From the NCBI GenBank assembly GCA_023300365.1, contig JALZWD010000006.1, forward strand, positions 1 through 5,429: DNA of 5,429 nucleotides. Reading direction: 5' to 3'. The notes beneath the pieces are model-generated. The model was not told the DNA's origin. It made no database searches and saw only the letters and a list, made by a program, of their open reading frames with translations. This DNA comes from Flavimaricola sp. Its GTDB lineage: Bacteria > Pseudomonadota > Alphaproteobacteria > Rhodobacterales > Rhodobacteraceae. The position numbers were made by a program, and so were the translations under genes. Below, piece after piece: positions 1-5,427 of this stretch. The stretch's first letter is position 1. Every line of letters starts with the position of its first letter.

Positions 1-1
1 G

Positions 2-694
2 CGCCCGCCGGGGCATCATTGCTTGCCTGATTTTCCAAATGGATTTTGCCTCTTGGCCAACATCGCAATTGCCATTCGCGCCGCACAAGCAGGTGGGCTG
101 GGCCAGCGTTTTGCGGTGCTGGATTGGGATGTCCATCACGGCAATGGCACCGAGGCGATTTTTTATGATGACCCTGACGTTCTTGCGGTTTCACTGCACC
201 AAGAGCGTAATTACCCGATGGATACGGGTGATTTCTCCGACCGTGGCACAGGTGCCGGAGTAGGTTACAATCTCAATATTCCGTTGCCGCCCGGCACCGG
301 CCACGCGGGCTATTTGGCGGCGATGCACCGCCTTGCGCTGCCCGCAATCCGAGATTTTGCCCCTGATTGTCTTATCGTGGCTTGCGGTTTTGACGCCGCT
401 GCCAATGATCCTTTGGGCCGCATGTTGGCCAGCGCCGAGACCTTTCGCGCAATGACCGCGCAAGTGATGACCTTGGCCCGCGAGGTATGCGGCGGCCGGT
501 TGGTGATGGTGCACGAGGGCGGGTACTCGGAAGTTTATGTGCCGTTTTGCGGCCACGCGGTGCTTGGGGAAATGGCCCAAGGCCAGATCATTGCCGCCGA
601 CCCCATGGCCGAAGCGATTGACCAGCGCCAACCAAACGCAGCCTTTCAAGCGTTCATTGAGGGCGTCATCGACGACATGGTAAAAGCGCTTTAG
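2..694 (+). CDS. Histone deacetylase family protein (class II / acetylpolyamine amidohydrolase type), 5'-truncated by the window
   Basis: This is a zinc-dependent amidohydrolase of the histone deacetylase superfamily, which removes acetyl groups from acetyl-lysine or acetylated polyamines; the bacterial substrate cannot be told from sequence. The open frame runs in from base 2, so the first visible residues are RPPGHH, the active-site His pair of the family, and the N-terminal third lies outside the window. A TTG at 23 is internal and not a start. Counting from base 2, further family signatures are DWDVHHGNG (metal ligands Asp43 and His45), GFDAAANDPLG (third metal ligand Asp131) and EGGY with the catalytic Tyr175, so the enzyme looks active. 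About 230 residues are visible; the family is usually 340-370. It is soluble and has no membrane segment. Its stop overlaps the stop of convergent nadK. The family call is confident; the substrate is unknown. Confidence 0.93.
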   Translation, partial: RPPGHHCLPDFPNGFCLLANIAIAIRAAQAGGLGQRFAVLDWDVHHGNGTEAIFYDDPDVLAVSLHQERNYPMDTGDFSDRGTGAGVGYNLNIPLPPGTGHAGYLAAMHRLALPAIRDFAPDCLIVACGFDAAANDPLGRMLASAETFRAMTAQVMTLAREVCGGRLVMVHEGGYSEVYVPFCGHAVLGEMAQGQIIAADPMAEAIDQRQPNAAFQAFIEGVIDDMVKAL

Positions 695-1479
695 GCGAAT
701 TGCTCGCGGATCAGGCGCTCTTCCAATCCGTGACCGGGATCAAACAAAATCCGGTGCTCAACTTCGGGTTCGCTGCGCACTTCGGCCCAAGCCACATCAT
801 TTACTGGCTGCGAATCCGCCGCCGCCTGTACTGGTCTGCGTTCGGCATCAATCACGTCAAACCGCACGACCGCCGCCTTGGGAAGCAAAGCCCCCCGCCA
901 GCGCCGTGGCCGAAACGGTGCAATCGCCGTCAACGCCAAGACCCCCGACCCGATGGGCACAATCGGGCCATGCGCGGAATAGTTATAGGCCGTGGACCCC
1001 GCTGGCGTGGCCACAAGCGCGCCATCGCAGACAAGCTCGCTCATCCGCATTTTACCGTCCACGCTAATCCGCAGTTTTGCGGCTTGGGGACCAGAGCGCA
1101 AAAGGCTGACTTCGTTGATTGCCAGCCCATCAAACCGCTCGCCTGCTGTATTCTCGGCCGTCATCGCCAAGGGATTGATGATCGCCTCTTCGGCGGAGAC
1201 GAGACGCGAGGGCAAGTCATCTTCGATGTATTCGTTCATCAAGAAACCCACGGTGCCCCGGTTCATGCCGTATACCGGCACATCCAACCGCTCGACCATA
1301 TGCAAGGTCTGGAGCATGAACCCATCCCCGCCCAGCGCCACGATAACCTGCGCAGCATCCACAGGCGTTTGCCCGTATCGTTTGGACAACCGCTCGAGCG
1401 CCTCTTGCGCCAAGGGCGCGCCACTTGCGACAAAGGCGATCCGTTCGGGTTGTGGCGGCGGTGTGGTGTTGGGTGTCAT
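691..1479 (-). CDS. nadK: NAD kinase
   Basis: Cytosolic ATP- (or polyphosphate-) dependent kinase that phosphorylates NAD to NADP, the cell's only de novo NADP source. The protein has 262 residues, normal for alphaproteobacterial NAD kinases (about 250-260). Visible signatures in order are the GGDG motif at residues 50-53 with catalytic Asp52, GMNRGTVGFL at about 71-80, the NE motif at 122-123, and TPAGSTAY at 158-165 followed by SAHGPI, the most conserved block of the family. The frame stays open upstream to 1527, but the ATG at 1479 is preferred. It has an AGGA Shine-Dalgarno about 8 bases upstream, and the protein then begins MTPNTTPPPQPERIAFVASG, with the first beta strand in the usual place. 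The gene is divergent from glyA and convergent with the deacetylase gene. No operon partner is visible on this strand. Confidence 0.96.
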   Translation of the reverse strand: MTPNTTPPPQPERIAFVASGAPLAQEALERLSKRYGQTPVDAAQVIVALGGDGFMLQTLHMVERLDVPVYGMNRGTVGFLMNEYIEDDLPSRLVSAEEAIINPLAMTAENTAGERFDGLAINEVSLLRSGPQAAKLRISVDGKMRMSELVCDGALVATPAGSTAYNYSAHGPIVPIGSGVLALTAIAPFRPRRWRGALLPKAAVVRFDVIDAERRPVQAAADSQPVNDVAWAEVRSEPEVEHRILFDPGHGLEERLIREQFA

Positions 1480-1649
1480 TTTACGGTCCTGAAACTTTGG
1501 CGTTAACTGTCTGTGACCATTGCCCAAAACGCAAGCCGCCTGTCTAATCTGTCCGACGCAGCGCTAGCCGGGTCGTTTTGTCACTTTAGCACGCCGCGCG
1601 CCTGCGGTATCAGGGCGTAAATCCGCTGTTATCCAAAGGACACCCCGCT
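1480..1649. promoter_or_regulatory. Divergent nadK-glyA intergenic region
   Basis: This 170-base gap must hold the start signals of both nadK (leftward) and glyA (rightward), inferred from the divergent layout. A TTGTCA at 1578-1583 resembles a -35 box for glyA, but no convincing -10 lies 16-18 bases further on. A small GC-rich hairpin with one bulge can be drawn around 1597-1617. GTTAAC (1502-1507), AGCGCT and GCTAGC (within 1560-1569) are short palindromes of no known meaning. No riboswitch was recognised. Confidence 0.4.
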
Positions 1650-2954
1650 ATGAATGCGCCCAAGCACCCACACACAGACAATGGTTTCTTTACCGAAAGC
1701 CTTGCCACCCGCGACCCGCAGATTGCCGCAGCGATCACCCAAGAGCTGGGCCGGCAGCGCAAAGAGATCGAGTTGATCGCCTCCGAGAACATCGTCTCCG
1801 CCGCCGTTATGGAAGCCCAAGGCAGCGTGATGACAAACAAATACGCCGAAGGATATCCGGGACGCAGATATTATGGCGGATGTGATTACGTAGACATTGC
1901 CGAGAACCTCGCGATTGACCGCGCCAAACAATTGTTCGGCTGCGCATTCGCCAACGTCCAGCCCAACTCTGGCTCGCAAGCCAACCAAGGTGTATTCCAA
2001 GCCTTACTCCAGCCGGGCGATACCATCCTTGGCATGTCGCTTGATGCTGGTGGCCACCTTACGCATGGTGCGCGGCCTAACCAATCGGGCAAGTGGTTTA
2101 ACGCCGTTCAATACGGTGTGCGCCAGCAGGATCAGCGGATCGACTATGACGAGATCGCAGCACTTGCCACCGAGCACCAACCCAAGATGATCATCGCCGG
2201 TGGCTCGGCCATCCCGCGCATCATTGATTTCGCCAAAATGCGCGAAATTGCGGATAGCGTTGGCGCCTATCTTCTTGTCGATATGGCGCATTTCGCGGGG
2301 CTGGTTGCGGCAGGCATCTATCCTTCGCCCTTCCCGCACGCGCATGTGGCCACAACGACCACGCATAAAACCCTGCGCGGGCCACGTGGCGGCATGATCG
2401 TTACCAATGACGAGGCAATGGCCAAAAAGTTTAACTCCGCGATTTTTCCGGGCATCCAAGGCGGGCCGTTAATGCACGTTATTGCGGGCAAGGCCGTGGC
2501 CTTTGGCGAAGCATTGCGCCCCGAGTTCAAAGAATATCAAACGCAGGTCGTCAAGAACGCGCAAGCCCTTGCGGGTCAGTTGATGAAGGGCGGCCTTGAT
2601 ATTGTTTCGGGCGGTACTGATAGCCACCTGATGCTTGTGGACCTGCGGCCCAAGGCCGTGAAGGGCAACGATACCGAGGCCGCGTTGGGCCGCGCCCACA
2701 TTACGACCAACAAGAACGGCATCCCGTTTGATCCTGAAAAGCCGACAGTTACGTCAGGCATTCGTTTGGGCAGCCCGGCAGGAACAACCCGTGGCTTTGG
2801 CGAAAGTGAATTCCGCCAGATCGCGGATTGGATTGTTGAGGTCGTCGATGGCCTTGCCGCTAACGGCGCAGAGGGCAACCAAGCGGTTGAAGAGAAAGTC
2901 CGCGCCGAAGTTGAGGCCATGTGCGACGCGTTTCCGATTTACCAAAACCTGTAA
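1650..2954 (+). CDS. glyA: Serine hydroxymethyltransferase
   Basis: Cytosolic PLP enzyme that interconverts serine plus tetrahydrofolate with glycine plus 5,10-methylene-THF, the main entry of one-carbon units for purines, thymidylate and methionine. At 434 residues it is full length for a bacterial SHMT (417-435). Visible signatures are ELIASEN at 41-47, [15 protein letters not shown] at 63-77, the cofactor strand [11 protein letters not shown] at 208-218 (Asp211 binding the pyridine nitrogen, His214 stacking on the ring), the PLP lysine Lys240 in [14 protein letters not shown], and the carboxylate-binding Arg372 in [12 protein letters not shown]. The [16 protein letters not shown] stretch is typical of alphaproteobacterial SHMTs. 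The ATG at 1650 has AAGGA at 1636-1640, nine bases upstream. It appears monocistronic, with its own terminator 23 bases after the stop. Confidence 0.98.
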   Translation: MNAPKHPHTDNGFFTESLATRDPQIAAAITQELGRQRKEIELIASENIVSAAVMEAQGSVMTNKYAEGYPGRRYYGGCDYVDIAENLAIDRAKQLFGCAFANVQPNSGSQANQGVFQALLQPGDTILGMSLDAGGHLTHGARPNQSGKWFNAVQYGVRQQDQRIDYDEIAALATEHQPKMIIAGGSAIPRIIDFAKMREIADSVGAYLLVDMAHFAGLVAAGIYPSPFPHAHVATTTTHKTLRGPRGGMIVTNDEAMAKKFNSAIFPGIQGGPLMHVIAGKAVAFGEALRPEFKEYQTQVVKNAQALAGQLMKGGLDIVSGGTDSHLMLVDLRPKAVKGNDTEAALGRAHITTNKNGIPFDPEKPTVTSGIRLGSPAGTTRGFGESEFRQIADWIVEVVDGLAANGAEGNQAVEEKVRAEVEAMCDAFPIYQNL

Positions 2955-2969
2955 ACGCTCCGCCAAACT

Positions 2970-3015
2970 AAAAATTGGGCCTCTTGCGTCACTGACAGAC
3001 GCGAGAGGCCTTTTT
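2970..3015. terminator. Strong intrinsic terminator after glyA, probably bidirectional
   Basis: A 13-base arm at 2978-2990 (GGCCTCTTGCGTC) pairs with 2998-3010 (GACGCGAGAGGCC) with a single T-G wobble and a 7-base loop. It is followed by TTTTTC at 3011-3016. On the other strand the A run at 2970-2974 gives a T tract a few bases past the stem, so the same hairpin could also stop transcription of the leftward lipoprotein gene that ends at 3046. Confidence 0.9.
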
Positions 3016-3045
3016 CATAAGATCGCGCGAAGGTGTGTTGAGGTT

Positions 3046-3351
3046 TTAGCCGCAGCTGCTGCGTGCGCGATCTGCGAAGGCGGTGTATCTGTCCCAGAAT
3101 GCCTCAGAGGCACGACCGTCTGCTTGCCGGGTTGATTGCGCCAGATCGGGTTCGGCAAAGAACGATGCGGCGCGTCGTTGGTCCGCCCCGCTTAGGGATT
3201 CGTTGGCCACACCTTGGATACAGCTACATAAAACCGGTGATGCGGCAGAACGATTGGCCGCCAAGCAGGCCTGACCAACTTCGCCGGACACCCGTCCGCT
3301 GCCACATGCGGCCAGCGTTATACATGTTCCAAAAACCAAAAATCGCCGCAT
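3046..3351 (-). CDS. Small cysteine-rich lipoprotein of unknown function
   Basis: A 101-residue protein opening with MRRFLVFGTCITLAACGSG: two arginines, a short hydrophobic stretch and a lipobox LAAC at residues 13-16, so Cys16 is the predicted lipidated residue after signal peptidase II. The +2 residue is Gly, not Asp, which would allow sorting to the outer membrane. The mature part has four further cysteines (29, 42, 44, 100) including a CSC pair, and a hydrophilic region around SGADQRRAASFF (54-65) and AFWDRYTAFADRA (84-96). Start choice: the frame is open to 3480, but the ATG at 3351 has GAGG seven bases upstream and gives a proper lipoprotein signal. It resembles short conserved Rhodobacteraceae proteins that, from memory, are sometimes auto-labelled 'arginine transporter'; nothing here supports transport. 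It is monocistronic and convergent with glyA. The role is unknown. Confidence 0.82.
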   Translation of the reverse strand: MRRFLVFGTCITLAACGSGRVSGEVGQACLAANRSAASPVLCSCIQGVANESLSGADQRRAASFFAEPDLAQSTRQADGRASEAFWDRYTAFADRARSSCG

Positions 3352-3510
3352 CAAATCGCCTCGTTTATTGGGGAAGTTGGCCCTTTTGGACAAATATCCC
3401 TGTTTGTTATTTGCTCTAGAATGCCCAAACAAAATGACCGGAGCAACCGTGCGCATGGGCGAATGTGGCCCCCGCAACAAGCAATTATCCGCTTATTTCC
3501 GCAAACCAGA

Positions 3511-3541
3511 CATATTCGTGCCCCAATCCGGGGGCCATATG
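3511..3541. repeat. Interrupted inverted repeat upstream of the small membrane protein gene
   Basis: Outer arms CATAT (3511-3515) and ATATG (3537-3541) enclose inner arms GCCCC (3520-3524) and GGGGC (3531-3535) around AATCCG. The two parts are separated by 4 bases on the left and 1 on the right. It lies 18 bases before the Shine-Dalgarno of the gene at 3569. It could be an operator or a 5'UTR stem-loop. There is no T run, so it is not a rightward terminator. The repeat is short enough that chance is possible. Confidence 0.4.
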
Positions 3542-3568
3542 TCTACAGTTTAATTAGTGGAGGATCAC

Positions 3569-3778
3569 ATGGCACAACTGATCACAGTATTCGGCGCAGT
3601 TTTTGGATTTACAATTGCGGTTACAGGCTTTTTCGCCTTTGATATCAGCTTCCTGTCTGCCTTCACCATTTGGGCAATGTCGGGCCCTGCAGCGGCTTTG
3701 ACTGGCTTCTTTCTTGCTGGCACAGATGCCGCTCCACTGCATGCTTCGGGACAGCGCGCGTTTGACGCAGCCGCTTAA
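3569..3778 (+). CDS. Small two-helix membrane protein, hypothetical
   Basis: A 69-residue protein not recognised as a known family. Two hydrophobic segments are visible: residues about 4-24 (rich in Phe, Val, Ile) and 27-51 (FLSAFTIWAMSGPAAALTGF core). A single Asp25 sits in the turn between them, and an 18-residue polar tail contains DAAPLHASGQRAFDAAA. It is therefore probably an inner-membrane hairpin. The start is well determined: GGAGGA at 3559-3564 ends four bases before the ATG, the best ribosome site in the window. A GTG at 3557 in the same frame overlaps that site and is rejected. Codon use is like its neighbours. No terminator follows, and the csp promoter begins 16 bases after the stop, so read-through into the first csp gene is possible. 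Function unknown. Confidence 0.75.
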   Translation: MAQLITVFGAVFGFTIAVTGFFAFDISFLSAFTIWAMSGPAAALTGFFLAGTDAAPLHASGQRAFDAAA

Positions 3779-3794
3779 TCTAAGGCCTTTCCCC

Positions 3795-3823
3795 TTGCTT
3801 TTAACCTGCTGAAGGCCCATATC
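3795..3823 (+). promoter_or_regulatory. Predicted sigma-70 promoter of the first csp gene
   Basis: TTGCTT (3795-3800) and CATATC (3818-3823) are separated by 17 bases. The -10 match is poor on its own (3 of 6). The support is comparative: the second csp gene has TTGATT, 17 bases and GATACT at the same distance (38 bases from -35 to the shared GACGTT). The bases after the -35 also agree (TTTTAAC versus TTTTATC). The predicted transcript start is near 3830. Confidence 0.6.
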
Positions 3824-3832
3824 CGGGTTGCA

Positions 3833-3947
3833 GACGTTAATCTCTTTCGACCCACTGTTCTCCGATTGCCGGCGTCAGTCTTTCGATAAGACCCTGACCA
3901 AGCCGCGCTGCCGCATCCTGCGGGCAGACAATATAGGAGACATCACG
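3833..3947 (+). promoter_or_regulatory. 5' untranslated leader of the first csp gene (candidate cold-responsive RNA element)
   Basis: The leader shares blocks, in order, with the leader of the second csp gene: GACGTT (3833-3838), CAGTCTTTCGAT (3876-3887, 11 of 12 identical) and TGACCAAGCC (3895-3904, identical). A GC-rich hairpin follows, with CTGCCGCA at 3908-3915, loop TCC and TGCGGGCAG at 3919-3927 (one bulge). It ends 7 bases before the AGGAG at 3935-3939. Long structured leaders that control stability and translation are known for enterobacterial cspA; a similar role here is inference. Confidence 0.6.
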
Positions 3948-4154
3948 ATGGCTACTGGCACCGTGAAATGGTTTAACACAACAAAAGGCTTCGGCTTTAT
4001 CGCACCTGACGGCGGATCCAAGGACGTATTCGTTCACATTTCCGCTGTTGAGCGTTCTGGCCTGACTGGCCTGCAGGACGACCAAAAAGTAACTTTCGAC
4101 ATCGAAGCTGGCCGTGATGGCCGCGAGTCGGCAGTGAACTTGGCCCTCGCTTAA
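3948..4154 (+). CDS. cspA: Cold-shock protein CspA family (copy 1)
   Basis: A 68-residue single cold-shock domain that binds single-stranded RNA or DNA and acts as a cytosolic RNA chaperone. RNP1 is at 13-20 (KGFGFIAP) and RNP2 at 26-34 (DVFVHISAV), with the nucleic-acid-stacking aromatics Trp8, Phe15, Phe17, Phe28 and His30. It has the standard opening [10 protein letters not shown] and ends in ALA. Start: the frame is open back to 3828, but the ATG at 3948 has AGGAG eight to nine bases upstream and matches the family length exactly. It is followed by its own terminator and has its own promoter and leader, so it is transcribed independently of copy 2. Whether it is induced by cold or by growth phase is not shown by the sequence. 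Confidence 0.96.
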   Translation: MATGTVKWFNTTKGFGFIAPDGGSKDVFVHISAVERSGLTGLQDDQKVTFDIEAGRDGRESAVNLALA

Positions 4155-4175
4155 GGCTTTTGCCACCAAGATTTT

Positions 4176-4205
4176 AGGGCATCCGGAGACGGGTGCCCTT
4201 TTTTT
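4176..4205 (+). terminator. Intrinsic terminator of csp copy 1
   Basis: AGGGCATCCG (4176-4185) pairs with CGGGTGCCCT (4190-4199) through ten pairs including one T-G wobble, across a GAGA tetraloop. Seven T run from 4199 to 4205. It lies 22 bases after the stop and separates copy 1 from the promoter of copy 2. Confidence 0.92.
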
Positions 4206-4234
4206 ATGACTAGAATCAACGATCAACAGACCTC

Positions 4235-4263
4235 TTGATTTTATCAAAACTCCCGCTGATACT
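4235..4263 (+). promoter_or_regulatory. Predicted sigma-70 promoter of the second csp gene
   Basis: TTGATT (4235-4240), a 17-base spacer and GATACT (4258-4263) match the consensus boxes at 4 of 6 positions each. The predicted transcript start is near 4270, just before the GACGTT shared with the copy 1 leader. Spacing from -35 to GACGTT is identical in the two copies. Confidence 0.65.
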
Positions 4264-4272
4264 TTAGGCGGC

Positions 4273-4380
4273 GACGTTGCTCCAATCGATCCCTGTCTGC
4301 TTACGGCCCAGTCTATCGATCCATGTGACCAAGCCTAACCGCGGCACTTCCGCGCGCGGATCGACAGAAGGAAACACGTG
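4273..4380 (+). promoter_or_regulatory. 5' untranslated leader of the second csp gene (candidate cold-responsive RNA element)
   Basis: The leader shares GACGTT (4273-4278), CAGTCTATCGAT (4309-4320) and TGACCAAGCC (4326-4335) with the copy 1 leader, in the same order and at nearly the same distances. A GC-rich hairpin CGCGG-CACTT-CCGCG (4340-4354) sits where copy 1 has its own, different hairpin. An alternative pairing of CCGCG (4339-4343) with CGCGG (4355-4359) is also possible. The Shine-Dalgarno AAGGA is at 4368-4372. Confidence 0.6.
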
Positions 4381-4587
4381 ATGGCCAGTGGCACCGTGAA
4401 GTGGTTTAACACAACCAAAGGTTATGGCTTTATTGCCCCGGACGGCGGCAGCAAAGACATTTTTGTACATATCTCAGCCGTCGAACGATCCGGGCTTACC
4501 GGACTTCAGGATGATCAAAAGGTGACGTTCGACATTGAAGCAGGCCGCGATGGCCGCGAGTCGGCGGTGAACCTCGTCCTCGCCTAA
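4381..4587 (+). CDS. cspA: Cold-shock protein CspA family (copy 2)
   Basis: A 68-residue cold-shock domain protein with the same predicted role as copy 1: a single-stranded nucleic-acid-binding RNA chaperone. It differs from copy 1 at four residues only: Ser3 for Thr, Tyr15 for Phe inside RNP1 (KGYGFIAP), Ile27 for Val in RNP2, and Val66 for Ala. By hand count 44 of 207 bases differ, mostly at third positions, so this is not a recent copy. A GTG at 4378 lies directly before the ATG in frame. The ATG at 4381 is preferred because it gives exactly the copy 1 length, with AAGGA eight bases upstream. It has its own promoter and leader and is convergent with the arylesterase gene. Confidence 0.95.
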   Translation: MASGTVKWFNTTKGYGFIAPDGGSKDIFVHISAVERSGLTGLQDDQKVTFDIEAGRDGRESAVNLVLA

Positions 4588-4602
4588 ATCCCAGCTTAAT
4601 TT

Positions 4603-4631
4603 CATGGGCGTGTGATATCACGCCCATGTTT
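4603..4631. terminator. Perfect hairpin between csp copy 2 and the convergent esterase
   Basis: CATGGGCGTG (4603-4612) and CACGCCCATG (4619-4628) form ten perfect pairs around TGATAT. Only three T follow on the + side and there is no T run on the - side. It lies midway in the 63-base gap between two convergent stops, so a shared terminator or processing hairpin is the likely role, but it is weaker than the other two terminators. Confidence 0.6.
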
Positions 4632-4650
4632 CGGCCAAAAATCGCGCAAT

Positions 4651-5427
4651 CTATTGCGCCCGCGCCCTAAGCCATTGGGCAATTTGCGGCCCCAAATCTG
4701 CGACGATCTCATCAACGCCTGCGGCATTGGGGTGGATGCCGTCCGACTGCATATATCCTTCGAGGATTTCGAACGGCGTGCCAAGATCAACCAGACCTGC
4801 GAAAAAGTTTGTTTCGAGCGGCACGTCAAATTCTGCGGCCAAATCGACATACATGCCGTTAAACGCGGTTTGAAAATCACTTCCAAAATTTGCGGTTGAG
4901 AGGATTCCGATCAAGAATACGTCAACATCTGCCTCTGCGGCCGCCTCAAGGATACCGCGAAGGTTTTCGCGGCTGTTTGTGGGGTCGATGCCGCGCAGAA
5001 AATCATTACCCCCAAGGGCCACAATCATGACATCCACATCCGGCGTTAGGGTCCAGGCAACCCGCGACAAACCACCCGCGGTTGTATCCCCTGAGACGCC
5101 TGCATTCACCAAATCGACGTTCAATCCTGCGCCTTCGAGCCATGTTTCAAGGTTAGGAACAAAGCCGTCGGGTGCTGGCAATCCGAACCCGGCGGTTAAG
5201 CTATCGCCAAGCGCGGCGACGACCAGCGTATCGTCCCCAGCCTGACCTGTGGTCTGAGCTGGAACAATTGAACCCATCAAAAGGTTGCTCATTGCAAGGA
5301 CAAGCCCATATGCAAGGGGACGAGATTTTTTGAAAGCCCTTGATATGCCAGCCCTAAGCCTGACCGATGTGACCCTCTCTTTGCGCGCTAATGCAGGCGA
5401 GGTTGAGATTTTGCATGGGATCAGCAT
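4651..5427 (-). CDS. Exported SGNH/GDSL arylesterase (TesA-type lysophospholipase/thioesterase family)
   Basis: Secreted or periplasmic serine hydrolase cleaving aryl or acyl esters, or thioesters; the exact substrate is not readable. Numbered from the ATG at 5427 (258 residues), all SGNH blocks are present: ALGDSLTAG with nucleophile Ser76, NAGVSGDTTAGG with Gly113, GGND with Asn141, and DGIHPNAAG with Asp229 and His232. A signal peptide is visible at about 28-63: a basic n-region (RAFKKSRP), a hydrophobic core and a cleavage site probably near AQTTGQA. The start is unsettled. The ATGs at 5292 and 5277 would remove the basic n-region, and no GTG or TTG lies between them and 5427. The chosen start therefore lies inside the divergent ABC gene and may even continue past the window. 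The divergent ABC partner matches the E. coli tesA-ybbA arrangement. Confidence 0.9.
   Translation of the reverse strand: MLIPCKISTSPALARKERVTSVRLRAGISRAFKKSRPLAYGLVLAMSNLLMGSIVPAQTTGQAGDDTLVVAALGDSLTAGFGLPAPDGFVPNLETWLEGAGLNVDLVNAGVSGDTTAGGLSRVAWTLTPDVDVMIVALGGNDFLRGIDPTNSRENLRGILEAAAEADVDVFLIGILSTANFGSDFQTAFNGMYVDLAAEFDVPLETNFFAGLVDLGTPFEILEGYMQSDGIHPNAAGVDEIVADLGPQIAQWLRARAQ

Noticed and set aside
23..25. TTG as the start of the deacetylase gene
   Set aside because: The same frame continues to base 2 and encodes RPPGHH, the family's catalytic motif, so the gene enters from outside the window.
700..1506. Long + strand frames opposite nadK (also 992-1492)
   Set aside because: They mirror nadK, whose motifs are unmistakable. 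Their translations have no recognisable domain and are rich in residues expected from antisense GC-rich frames.
1480..1527. 16-residue N-terminal extension of NAD kinase
   Set aside because: The ATG at 1479 has an AGGA site at proper distance and gives the normal family N-terminus.
1528..1649. Riboswitch or THF/SAM-type RNA element ahead of glyA
   Set aside because: Only a small bulged hairpin near 1597-1617 is visible; no conserved core of a known riboswitch was recognised.
2004..2459. Antisense frames inside glyA and a + frame at 2728-3135 running through its end
   Set aside because: They overlap the fully conserved glyA frame, and the latter crosses the strong terminator. No ribosome sites or domains were seen.
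3352..3480. 43-residue extension of the lipoprotein
   Set aside because: It would bury the signal peptide and lipobox; the ATG at 3351 has GAGG at seven bases.
3784..3817. GGCCTT/AAGGCC pairing as a terminator of the mini membrane protein gene
   Set aside because: Six pairs with a loop of over 20 bases and no T run; it overlaps the csp promoter instead.
3554..3820. Minus-strand frame opposite the mini membrane protein
   Set aside because: It shows no domain and is a shadow of the + frame, which has GGAGGA and membrane segments.
3828..3947. 40-residue N-terminal extension or upstream peptide of csp copy 1
   Set aside because: The region is the conserved leader. Copy 2 has no matching frame, and Csp proteins of this family start at MATGTVKWF.
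4612..4899. + strand frame opposite the 3' end of the esterase
   Set aside because: It lies antisense to the DGIHPN-containing region of the esterase and has no supporting ribosome site or motif.
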